64,000 nucleotides of DNA from Algicella marina (GTDB lineage Bacteria; Pseudomonadota; Alphaproteobacteria; Rhodobacterales; Rhodobacteraceae). The position numbers and the translations under genes are program-made. Each line of letters opens with the position of its first letter. Position 1 is the stretch's first letter. Below are positions 44,066 through 51,727 of the stretch, piece after piece. The stretch spans positions 3,456,501-3,520,500 of the forward strand of contig NZ_CP046620.1 in assembly GCF_009931615.1 (NCBI RefSeq), written 5' to 3'. The notes below the pieces were generated by a model. That model was not told the DNA's origin. It ran no database searches and was given only the letters and a program-made list of their open reading frames with translations.

Positions 44066-45006
44066 GCCTCCCGCGCCTCGCCAGAACGCCGCCGTTGCGG
44101 CGCGAACAGGCAGGCCAGCACGAGGATCACGCCCGATACCGTGGCTATCATGCCGGCGGCACTGACGGACAACTCCGCCCCGAACCAACCCGGCCCGTAA
44201 CCCGCCAGCACGTATCCCACCACCGCGGACAGCGTGGCGAAGACGAGGCTCCAGCCCACCTGCCGCTCCAGCCGGTTGGTCATCAGCCGCGCGGCGGCCG
44301 GCGGGCAGATGAACATCGCGATGACGATGATGGAGCCTACAGCATCAAAGGCCGCTACCGCCGCCACCGCCGCCAGCGTGATGATCCCGAGGTCGATCAG
44401 CCCCACCGGCAGGCCAAGAACCCGGGCGAATCCCTCGTCAAAGGTGGAAATCTTGAGTGGACGCCAGAACACCGCCACGATGACGGAGATTGCCGCCGCA
44501 ACCACCGCCATACGCAGCAGTTCCGGTGGCAGGTCCGCCAGCGCCGCCGCGTCCAGCAGCGAGCCCCAGCCCATGCCCGACAGCCAGATCAGGCTTTCGA
44601 GACTGCCATACAGTGCATGTTCCACGTCCAGATGCACACTGCTGGTGTCACTCTGTTCCAGCAGCAGCACCCCGGCGGCGAACAGCGTCGTGAACGTCAC
44701 GCCCATGGCCGCGCCCGCCTCGATCCGGCCCAGCCGCCGGATTGCCGTGATGATGCCCACCGACAGCAGTGCCGCGCCCGCCGCGCCCAGCATCATCGGC
44801 CATGTCGTCACTTGTCCCGTCACCAGAAACGCCACAACGATCCCCGGCAGCACCACATGGCTGATGGCATCGCCGATCAGCGCCTGCCGCCGCAGGATCA
44901 GGAAGTTGCCGGGCAGGGCACAGGCCACCGCCGCCAGCACCCCGATCAGGATCGGCGTCAGGCTGAAGGTCACGAAATCAGGGCCGAGCCCGACTGCCTC
45001 GATCAT
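44062..45006 (-). CDS. Mn/Fe-type metal ABC transporter permease, second subunit
   Basis: A 314-residue ABC-3 family permease (SitD/MntD/ZnuB class) with about eight membrane helices. The coupling segment GVTFTTLFAAGVLLLEQ and the ALIGDAISHVVLPGIV motif are typical. It forms a pair with the next permease. Start and stop overlap both neighbours by 4 bp. The C-terminus is short and ends in an Arg-rich tail. Confidence 0.92.
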   Translation of the reverse strand: MIEAVGLGPDFVTFSLTPILIGVLAAVACALPGNFLILRRQALIGDAISHVVLPGIVVAFLVTGQVTTWPMMLGAAGAALLSVGIITAIRRLGRIEAGAAMGVTFTTLFAAGVLLLEQSDTSSVHLDVEHALYGSLESLIWLSGMGWGSLLDAAALADLPPELLRMAVVAAAISVIVAVFWRPLKISTFDEGFARVLGLPVGLIDLGIITLAAVAAVAAFDAVGSIIVIAMFICPPAAARLMTNRLERQVGWSLVFATLSAVVGYVLAGYGPGWFGAELSVSAAGMIATVSGVILVLACLFAPQRRRSGEAREA

Positions 45007-46220
45007 GCAACCACTCCCGGCCGCGCCAGCCTGCGGTCGATCTCGGCGATCTCGTCGCCGGTCAGCACTTCCTCGATCGGCGTCAGCCCGTCATAGCGCC
45101 CCGCGACCATCTCGTCATTGAACTGCAACAGCGCCATGTCCCACCGCGCCTCATCTCGCAGGGTCCGCGCCGCCCGTGCCCGACCGGCATCGGTCGCCAC
45201 GCCGTCGGCCCGGATCAGCCCCGCCCGCCGCAGCACCCGTAGCGTCAGCGGCTCGAGTATGCGTTCCTCCCGCGCCAATGCCAGCAGCCCCTGCCGCAGA
45301 TGCACCCGCCGCTGGAACCGCTGCCGTCGCCAGAGTGCCGCCAGAACACCGCGCCCCGGCGCGAACAGCAGTGACAGAGTGAACATGAAGGCCGCCACTA
45401 GAACGATCACCGGCCCTGTCGGCACCGCCGGCGCAGCGGCGGACAAGGCCGCCCCCACATAGGCAGAGATGCCGCCGAGCATCGCCGCCAGTGCCACGAC
45501 GATTTCCGCCCTTTCCGTCCAGAAACGGGCCGTTACCGCCGGGATGATCAGCATGGCCACGATCAGGATCAGCCCGACGATCTTCAGCCCGATGACCACC
45601 ACCGCCATCACCAGCAACATCAGTCCGAGGTCCATGCGCCGCGCGCTCAGCCCCAGCGTTTCGGCGTATCCGGCGTCGAACGCCACCAGGGTCAGCGGCC
45701 GCCGCAGCGTCAGTACCGCTGCCACCGCCAGGGCCCCGCCCACTGCGATGATCAGCGCATCGGCATACAGCATCCCGGCTGTGGAGCCGAGGAGGAAGCT
45801 CTCCAGCCCTGCCTGCCGCCCCGATGTCATTGTCTGGATAATGGTCAGCAGCACCACCCCGAACCCGAAGAAGACAGACAGCACCGCCCCGATAGCCGCG
45901 TCCTCCGCCAGCCGTGTCCGTGCCGTGATCCATTCCACTGCCAGCAGCCCCAGTCCGGCAGAGACGGCGGAGCCCGCCAGCAACCCGGCGAGGTTGCGGC
46001 CATCGCCGCCCAGCGCCACCATGGCGATGAACGCCAGGCCGACGCCGGGCAGGGTGGCGTGGGCAACGGCATCGGATACCAGCGCCCGCTTGCGCAGGAA
46101 CAGGAACGCGCCGACAGACCCGGCGGCGATGCCCAGCAGTCCCGCGCCGATGGCCACCAGCGTGGCGTTGTAACCCGCCTGCAACGTCAACGCGCTCAGA
46201 AAGGCCGGCAGCGCCTCCAT
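45003..46220 (-). CDS. Mn/Fe-type metal ABC transporter permease with C-terminal winged-helix-like extension
   Basis: A 405-residue ABC-3 permease (SitC/MntC class). The membrane part (residues ~1-285) carries KRALVSDAVAHATLPGVGLAF and the usual helices. The last ~115 residues are soluble and helical (RQGLLALAREERILEPLTLRVLRRAGLI, ending GDEIAEIDRRL), similar to the winged-helix/DtxR-like extensions seen in some MntC-type permeases. This could sense intracellular metal or couple to the ATPase. Start ATG 46220 (MEALPAFL) begins the first helix. Confidence 0.9.
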   Translation of the reverse strand: MEALPAFLSALTLQAGYNATLVAIGAGLLGIAAGSVGAFLFLRKRALVSDAVAHATLPGVGLAFIAMVALGGDGRNLAGLLAGSAVSAGLGLLAVEWITARTRLAEDAAIGAVLSVFFGFGVVLLTIIQTMTSGRQAGLESFLLGSTAGMLYADALIIAVGGALAVAAVLTLRRPLTLVAFDAGYAETLGLSARRMDLGLMLLVMAVVVIGLKIVGLILIVAMLIIPAVTARFWTERAEIVVALAAMLGGISAYVGAALSAAAPAVPTGPVIVLVAAFMFTLSLLFAPGRGVLAALWRRQRFQRRVHLRQGLLALAREERILEPLTLRVLRRAGLIRADGVATDAGRARAARTLRDEARWDMALLQFNDEMVAGRYDGLTPIEEVLTGDEIAEIDRRLARPGVVA

Positions 46221-46221
46221 T

Positions 46222-47007
46222 TCAGGCTCCCGAAAGCTGAAGCTGATCGACCTGCGCCGTCGCCAGCCGCCCGCCATATGTCCGGTTCAGCATCTCCGGC
46301 GTGAACGTCTCTTCCACCGGCCCCTCGGCGACCTTGCGGGTGTTCAGCAGCAGCACGTGGTCGAAGTAGCGCGTCACGGTGGCAAGGTCGTGATGCACCG
46401 CCACAACCGTGCGTCCCTCGTGCTGCAGATCCTTCAGCACTGCGATGATCGCCCGCTCCGTCGCCGCATCGACCCCGGCGAAGGGCTCGTCCAGCAGATA
46501 CAGCTCCGCCTCCTGCGCCAGCGCCCGCGCCAGGAATACCCGCTGTTGCTGTCCGCCGGAAAGCTGGCCTATCTGCCGGGAGGCGAAGGCTTCCATTCCC
46601 ACCCGCTCCAGCGCCGCCCGCGCCTTCGCCCGGTGTTGCGCACCGATCCGGCCCAGCAAGCCCAGTTGCCGGTAGAGCCCCATCGTCACCACGTCGATCA
46701 CCCGCGCGGGAAAATCCCAGTCGATGGATGCCCGCTGCGGCACATAGGCGATGCGCGCACGCGCCGCCTCCAACGGCTGCCCAAACACTTCCACCGTACC
46801 CGAAACCCGCGGAACGATCCCCAGCGCCGCCTTCAGCAACGTTGATTTGCCGGCGCCGTTCGGCCCCACGATCCCGGCCATCTGCCCGGCTGGAAAGGTC
46901 GCGTCGACATCGAACACCGCGGCCTTGCCGCCATAGCTCACGGTCATGCCCCGCACGGTCAGGGCCCCGTCCGTCCCGCCGTCCGCGCCCACCAGCGCCA
47001 CTGTCAT
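46222..47007 (-). CDS. Metal ABC transporter ATP-binding protein (SitB/MntB-like)
   Basis: A 261-residue ATPase. Walker A is GPNGAGKST (about residue 49-57), signature [15 protein letters not shown], Walker [26 protein letters not shown] is a typical segment of Mn/Fe/Zn ATPases. It energises the two permeases. It sits 3 bp after the binding-protein gene and 1 bp before the permease. Confidence 0.93.
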   Translation of the reverse strand: MTVALVGADGGTDGALTVRGMTVSYGGKAAVFDVDATFPAGQMAGIVGPNGAGKSTLLKAALGIVPRVSGTVEVFGQPLEAARARIAYVPQRASIDWDFPARVIDVVTMGLYRQLGLLGRIGAQHRAKARAALERVGMEAFASRQIGQLSGGQQQRVFLARALAQEAELYLLDEPFAGVDAATERAIIAVLKDLQHEGRTVVAVHHDLATVTRYFDHVLLLNTRKVAEGPVEETFTPEMLNRTYGGRLATAQVDQLQLSGA

Positions 47008-47010
47008 CGC

Positions 47011-47985
47011 TCAGCCCTCGCCACTCAGCCGCCCCTGCATGCCGCCATCAGGCACGCGCCCGCCAAGGGCGGCGGCAATGGTGGTGACGTTGTGGTCGAT
47101 CATGCCCACATAGCTCCCCTCGTAAGTCCCCGGCGCGCCCATCGCGTCGGAAAACAACGATCCGCCGATGGCCACCTCGTGCCCCCGCGCAGCCGCACCC
47201 TCCACCAGGGCCCGCATGTTGCGATCACTGACTGAGGTCTCGACGAAAACCGCACCGATCTGCCGGTCCACCAGCACATCCACCAGTTCCGAGATGCGGT
47301 TCAGTCCCGCCTCGCTCTCGGTGGAAATCCCCTGAATGCCCAGCACCTCGAAGCCGTAACGCCGCCCGAAATAGCCGAAGGCGTCATGCGCAGTCACCAG
47401 CACACGGCTTTCCTCGGGGACGGAAGCCACGATCTCCTCACCATAGGCACCCAGCGCCGCCAGTTCGGTGCCGAACGCCCCGGCACGCGCCAGGTATTCG
47501 GCCTCGCCCTCCGGATCGGCGTCGATCAACGCAGCGGCGACGGCATCGGCCACCTCGGCCCAGATGAACGGGTCCATCCACACATGCGGATCGGCCTTGC
47601 CGGCATATGTCGGGTGCTCCAGCAGCACGTCCCGCGGCAATCCGTCCGCCACGGCCCGCACATTCCGCGTCTCGCCCAGCTTGGCGAAGAATTCCACCAT
47701 CTGCGCCTCCAGCCCCAACCCGTGCCACAGCACCAGGTCGGCCCGCGCCATTGCCACGATGTCGCTGCGCGTCTGGCGATAGGAATGCGGGTCGACACCC
47801 GGCCCCATCAGTGCCCGCGCCGAAACCCGTTCGCCGCCGATCACCCGGGCGGTATCGCCGATCATGCCGGTGGTAGACACGACAGTCAGCCCGTCCGCTG
47901 CCAAAGCCCTTACCGGCAAGGCTGCGGCCCCCAGCGCGAGGCCGGATGCAAGGAAGTCTCTGCGTGTCGATACGTCCATGGTCAT
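47011..47985 (-). CDS. Metal-binding substrate-binding protein (SitA/MntA-like, cluster A-I)
   Basis: A 324-residue exported protein; the leader has [19 protein letters not shown], a possible twin-arginine signal. Expected metal ligands lie in [28 protein letters not shown] and GMIDHN. The long His-rich loop common in zinc-binding ZnuA is absent, pointing to Mn or Fe as substrate. GAGGAACC precedes ATG 47985; the frame opens upstream through the promoter region without similarity. First gene of the transporter set and divergent from a Fur/Mur gene. Confidence 0.92.
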   Translation of the reverse strand: MTMDVSTRRDFLASGLALGAAALPVRALAADGLTVVSTTGMIGDTARVIGGERVSARALMGPGVDPHSYRQTRSDIVAMARADLVLWHGLGLEAQMVEFFAKLGETRNVRAVADGLPRDVLLEHPTYAGKADPHVWMDPFIWAEVADAVAAALIDADPEGEAEYLARAGAFGTELAALGAYGEEIVASVPEESRVLVTAHDAFGYFGRRYGFEVLGIQGISTESEAGLNRISELVDVLVDRQIGAVFVETSVSDRNMRALVEGAAARGHEVAIGGSLFSDAMGAPGTYEGSYVGMIDHNVTTIAAALGGRVPDGGMQGRLSGEG

Positions 47986-48029
47986 GGTTCCTCGGAAAAT
48001 CGGCCGGGGTTCCGGCATCCAGATGAATA

Positions 48030-48089
48030 TGAGAGTGATTTGCAGAAAGTCAATGCAATTGAGAACCATTCGCAGAAAGCCACTTGCAA
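48030..48089. promoter_or_regulatory. Paired direct repeats, Fur/Mur-box-like operator
   Basis: Two ~29-bp direct repeats spaced 30 bp apart: TGAGAGTGATTTGCAGAAAG (48030-48049) and TGAGAACCATTCGCAGAAAG (48060-48079), each continuing to a GCAA. The TGAGANNNATTYGCA core resembles Fur boxes (TGAGAATCATTCTCA). They lie between the metal uptake operon and the Fur-family gene, consistent with joint regulation. Confidence 0.6.
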
Positions 48090-48102
48090 ATGCAACGCAA
48101 CT

Positions 48103-48116
48103 TGCGGATATTCGCA
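48103..48116. promoter_or_regulatory. Palindrome next to the Fur-family start
   Basis: TGCGGATATTCGCA is a 14-bp palindrome with one mismatched pair, three bases before the ATG. It ends in ATTCGCA, the same heptamer as in the second direct repeat, so it may be a third operator half or full site. Confidence 0.4.
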
Positions 48117-48118
48117 GC

Positions 48119-48556
48119 ATGACCGATATCGAAAAACGCGCACAGGAAATGGAAGAGGCTCTCCGCGCCGACGGTGTCCGCCTCACCCGCCAGCGCTCTG
48201 CGCTGCTGCAGGTGCTGGCAGAGTCGGGCGACCATCCGGATGCCAACGAACTGCATCGCCGAGCGCAGGCCGTAGATGAAAGCGTGTCGCTGGCCACGGT
48301 TTATCGCACGCTGACGGTGCTGGAAGATCAGGGCGTGATCCATCGCCACGCCTTCGAAGGCGGCGGTGCCCGCTTCGAGGCTGCGGACATGCCCCACCAC
48401 GACCACCTGATCGATGTCGAAACCGGCGATGTCGTCGAGTTCCGCTCCGACAAGATAGAGCAGTTGCAGGCCGAGATCGCCCGCGAGTACGGCTATGAAC
48501 TCGTCCACCACAAACTTGAACTCTACTGCCGGAAAACATCCGGCAATGGGTCATGA
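48119..48556 (+). CDS. mur: Fur-family metalloregulator, Mur/Fur type
   Basis: A 145-residue repressor. The helix-turn-helix is [16 protein letters not shown] (57-72). The metal site has HHDH (93-96) and E/H residues of the C-terminal domain. Only one Cys (C137) is present, so the structural CxxC zinc pairs of classical Fur are missing, as in Mn-responsive Mur. It is divergent from a Mn/Fe-type uptake operon with operator-like repeats in between. The symbol is an inference from context; a classical Fur-like iron role is possible. Confidence 0.87.
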   Translation: MTDIEKRAQEMEEALRADGVRLTRQRSALLQVLAESGDHPDANELHRRAQAVDESVSLATVYRTLTVLEDQGVIHRHAFEGGGARFEAADMPHHDHLIDVETGDVVEFRSDKIEQLQAEIAREYGYELVHHKLELYCRKTSGNGS

Positions 48557-48587
48557 CACCGTCATCGAATCCGGTCAGAAGTCATTG

Positions 48588-49259
48588 ATGCATACCCGAT
48601 ACGCGATCTACTACACCCCCTCCGGCAGGCTGGCTGATTTCGGTGCCTCGTGGCTGGGCTGGGATGTCCGGACGGGCACGGCCGTTGCACATCCTCCGCT
48701 GGATCTGCCGCTGGCGGAGATGACGGCCACTCCGCGCAAATATGGCCTGCACGCCACGCTGAAACCTCCCTTCCGGCTGGCGCCGGGCGAGACAATGGAT
48801 ACGCTGGCCAGTCACCTTGAAACCGCTTGCAAGGCCATGGCCCCGGCAGGGACGGAAGGTCTCGCCCTCACCCGTCTGGGCGGATTCCTGGCTCTCACCC
48901 CAACCGGCGACACCACCGCACTCGATGCGCTGGCGGCCGAGATCGTCCGCCGGTTCGACGGCTTTCGCGCCCCGTCGACCGAAGCAGAACTTGCCCGCCG
49001 CCGGCAGGCGAAACTGACAGCGGAACAGGACCGCAATCTGACACTCTGGGGCTATCCCTACGTGATGGAAAGTTTCCGCTTCCACATCACACTCAGCCGC
49101 CGGTTGACGCAGGCGGAGGCGGAACAGGTCGAGCCAGTCCTGCGCGACGCCATTACCCCGCTGTTGCCGACCCCCTTCTTCCTTGACCACCTGACCCTCG
49201 CCGGGGAACGCCCCGACGGCATGTTCGAGGAACTGGCCCGCCTCCCGTTGGCGGGCTGA
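48588..49259 (+). CDS. DUF1045 protein, 2H phosphoesterase fold
   Basis: A 223-residue protein with the two HxT motifs of 2H phosphoesterases: H55-A-T57 (LHATLKPPF) and H166-I-T168 (FHITLSRRL). This is the TIGR03223/DUF1045 family, often in phosphonate operons and thought to act on cyclic phosphodiesters. No phn gene is adjacent. ATG 48588 (MHTRYAIYYTP) starts the domain. It lies 31 bp after the Fur-family gene. Confidence 0.88.
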   Translation: MHTRYAIYYTPSGRLADFGASWLGWDVRTGTAVAHPPLDLPLAEMTATPRKYGLHATLKPPFRLAPGETMDTLASHLETACKAMAPAGTEGLALTRLGGFLALTPTGDTTALDALAAEIVRRFDGFRAPSTEAELARRRQAKLTAEQDRNLTLWGYPYVMESFRFHITLSRRLTQAEAEQVEPVLRDAITPLLPTPFFLDHLTLAGERPDGMFEELARLPLAG

Positions 49260-49333
49260 CTCCCCGTCCTCCTTCTTTGACGGACCATCCGCCACCGCTT
49301 GGCCAATAGCACCGGAGGGGCATCCACCGCATC

Positions 49334-49993
49334 TCAGAAGGGCCGTTGCTGTCCGGAAAAGCGGAAGAACAGGCCCGTGTCTTTCAGCGTCAGCTTTTCC
49401 GCGACCTGCAGTATGCCATCCGCCACCACTGCCACATCCTCATCGGCGTCATCGCCACCCATGTCTGTCCGCACCCAGCCGGGATCGAGCAGCGCCACGG
49501 CGACTGCATGCGGCTCCAGTTCGGTCGCCAGTCCCTGCATAACCTTGTTGAGCGCCGACTTGGAGGCGCGGTAGGCGATCCGGTCGGATTTGCGATAACC
49601 CATGTAGGCCATCTGCGAAGACACGGCGAGGATCTTGCCGCCCTTGGCCATCGCCGGCAGACAGGCCAGCGACACCGCCAGTGGTGCGATGGTATTGACG
49701 CGCAGCGTGTCGGCGAAGCCGCCATAATCCATGTCGGTCGGACTCTGCCGTTCCGGTCCGATCACACCGGCGTTGTTGATCAGGATATCGAGCGGCGGCA
49801 GGCCGGCGAAAGCCGCGGCGATATCGCCCGGCCGGTCCATGTCGCAGACAATGACGTTCGCGCCGGTTGCCGCCACATCCGCCACCTGTGCCGGTGTGCG
49901 CACAGTACCCGTGACCCGCCAGCCTCTTGCAAGTGAGGCCTCGGCCAACGCCTTGCCGATCCCGCGATTGGCCCCGGTAATCAAGATGTGCAT
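49334..49993 (-). CDS. Short-chain dehydrogenase/reductase
   Basis: A 219-residue classical SDR. The cofactor motif TGANRGIG is at residues 6-13, NNAG in ILINNAGV, and the catalytic YRASK pair within IAYRASKSALNK, with the upstream Ser in AVSSQM. Short length and sequence fit cytoplasmic carbonyl reductase-like SDRs; substrate unknown. GGGAGA precedes ATG 49993. Confidence 0.9.
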   Translation of the reverse strand: MHILITGANRGIGKALAEASLARGWRVTGTVRTPAQVADVAATGANVIVCDMDRPGDIAAAFAGLPPLDILINNAGVIGPERQSPTDMDYGGFADTLRVNTIAPLAVSLACLPAMAKGGKILAVSSQMAYMGYRKSDRIAYRASKSALNKVMQGLATELEPHAVAVALLDPGWVRTDMGGDDADEDVAVVADGILQVAEKLTLKDTGLFFRFSGQQRPF

Positions 49994-50099
49994 GTCTGTC
50001 TCCCGTGGCACTGTCGGCCATCTCCAGCTGTGCGACTTTGCTGCGCAAGACGCCTTTCAGTGTTCGAGCGAATTAGCAGGTTGAACAAGAACGCTGCCG

Positions 50100-50450
50100 T
50101 CAGTCCAGCGTTACGGCAAACAGTTCGGTGCCCTCGCCATGAACATTGTCATCGGCCCGGATAAAGACCTCGGTCACACCCGCAGGAATGGCGACGCCTG
50201 ACAGCGAGCGGGTGAAGGGCTGTTCCTCGACATGCGGGTGCAGCAGCTTGCGATAGCCCAGTTCGGTCCCGTCCGAAGTCAGCACTGCCCAGCCATCGGC
50301 ATAATGCTCCCAGCCGGTGTCCGCGTGGGCGATGGTCACGTCGAAACGCCACGTGCCGCCGCTTTCCGTGGCATCGACAGCAACCACTTCCGCCTCTCCG
50401 GCGAAGGCCGGGGTGGCGAGCATCAGCAATGCCAGTGTCAGCTTCCGCAT
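50100..50450 (-). CDS. Small secreted protein, unknown function
   Basis: A 116-residue protein with a clear signal peptide (residues 1-18, cleaved after AFA) and a compact beta-rich domain (TWRFDVTIAHADTGWEHYADGWAVL). No cysteines or known motif. The strong ribosome site GAGGAGGAG is just before the ATG. I recognise it only as a likely conserved periplasmic protein. Confidence 0.75.
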   Translation of the reverse strand: MRKLTLALLMLATPAFAGEAEVVAVDATESGGTWRFDVTIAHADTGWEHYADGWAVLTSDGTELGYRKLLHPHVEEQPFTRSLSGVAIPAGVTEVFIRADDNVHGEGTELFAVTLD

Positions 50451-50586
50451 TTTGTCTCCTCCTCGTTGGCCGGCACCCTGATGTGGGCCGGGTAATAGTT
50501 TCGCTTACCTTTCAGGTCATGAAATCGCTTACCTGACCATGCCCGCCCGTCAAACCGGTGGGGTGCTCCCGAAACTGCGCAAGCAG

Positions 50587-50627
50587 CCATACCGAACCCA
50601 TACCAAACCCATACCAAATCCATACTC
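50587..50627 (+). repeat. 11-bp tandem repeat element, copy 3
   Basis: Units CCATACCGAAC, CCATACCAAAC, CCATACCAAAT and CCATACTC. It is the best match to consensus. The perfect inverted repeat GCGCAAGC (50577-50584) and GCTTGCGC (50629-50636) brackets it, so transcribed RNA could form a stem with the repeat array in its loop. It lies 67 bp before asd. Confidence 0.9.
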
Positions 50628-50680
50628 GGCTTGCGCTTTTCTTTTCCCGCGTTTCCGCGTAAGCCTCCGCCACCCGAACC

Positions 50681-50686
50681 AAGGAG
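50681..50686 (+). promoter_or_regulatory. Ribosome binding site deciding the asd start
   Basis: AAGGAG ends 7 nt before GTG 50694. It fixes the GTG as the start; the frame continues upstream to ATG 50631, but that extension (basic, Pro-rich) has no family match. Confidence 0.65.
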
Positions 50687-50693
50687 TGACAAA

Positions 50694-51716
50694 GTGGGTT
50701 ATCGTATCGCCGTAGCCGGTGCCACGGGCAACGTGGGCCGCGAAATGCTGAACATTCTGGCAGAACGCCAGTTCCCGATAGAGGAGATCGCGGCCCTTGC
50801 AAGCCGCCGTTCCAAGGGCACGGAATGCAGCTTTGGCGACGAGACACTTACGTGCCAGGATATTGAAACCTTTGACTTTTCTGGCTGGGATATGGCCCTG
50901 TTCGCCATTGGCTCAGATGCCACGAAAACCTATGCGCCCCGTGCCGCGAAAGCCGGATGCATCGTCATCGACAACTCGTCGCTCTATCGTTATGAGCCCG
51001 ATATTCCGCTGATCGTTCCGGAAGTGAACCCCGACGCGGTGGAAGGCGTGCATAAGCGAAACATCATCGCCAACCCCAACTGCTCTACCGCGCAGATGGT
51101 CGTCGCCCTGAAACCCCTCCACGACCGCGCCACGATCAAGCGCGTCGTCGTGTCCACCTACCAGTCCGTATCCGGTGCCGGTAAGGAGGGGATGGACGAA
51201 TTGTGGAACCAGACCAAGGGGTTGTATGTGCCCGGGCAAGAAGTCGACCCGTCGAAATTCACCAAACAGATCGCCTTCAACGTGATCCCGCACATCGATG
51301 TTTTCATGGATGATGGCAGCACCAAGGAAGAGTGGAAGATGGTCGCCGAGACCAAGAAGATAGTCGACAAGGCGATCAAGGTCACGGCCACCTGCGTCCG
51401 CGTTCCGGTCTTCGTCGGCCACTCGGAAGCGATCAACATCGAGTTCGAGGACTTCCTCGATGAAGACGAGGCCCGCGATATTCTCCGCGAGGCGCCGGGC
51501 GTGCTTGTCGTCGATAAGCGCGAGGACGGCGGCTACACTACGCCGGTGGAATGCGTCGGTGATTATGCCACGTTTATCAGCAGGATACGGCAGGACTCGA
51601 CCATTGAGAACGGCCTCAACCTGTGGTGCGTCAGCGACAACCTGCGCAAGGGTGCGGCTTTGAACGCGGTACAGATCGCCGAACTCGTCGGCCGTCGCAT
51701 ACTGCAAAAAGGCTGA
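50694..51716 (+). CDS. asd: Aspartate-semialdehyde dehydrogenase
   Basis: A 340-residue enzyme forming aspartate-semialdehyde from aspartyl phosphate with NADPH, a branch point to lysine, threonine, methionine and diaminopimelate. The cofactor loop is GATGNVG (9-15), the catalytic Cys is C130 in ANPNCSTAQM, and the HSEAIN segment provides the catalytic His. Starts at GTG 50694. Preceded by repeat copy 3 and convergent with the SSF-kinase gene. Confidence 0.97.
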   Translation: MGYRIAVAGATGNVGREMLNILAERQFPIEEIAALASRRSKGTECSFGDETLTCQDIETFDFSGWDMALFAIGSDATKTYAPRAAKAGCIVIDNSSLYRYEPDIPLIVPEVNPDAVEGVHKRNIIANPNCSTAQMVVALKPLHDRATIKRVVVSTYQSVSGAGKEGMDELWNQTKGLYVPGQEVDPSKFTKQIAFNVIPHIDVFMDDGSTKEEWKMVAETKKIVDKAIKVTATCVRVPVFVGHSEAINIEFEDFLDEDEARDILREAPGVLVVDKREDGGYTTPVECVGDYATFISRIRQDSTIENGLNLWCVSDNLRKGAALNAVQIAELVGRRILQKG

Positions 51717-51727
51717 GCATCAGCCGT

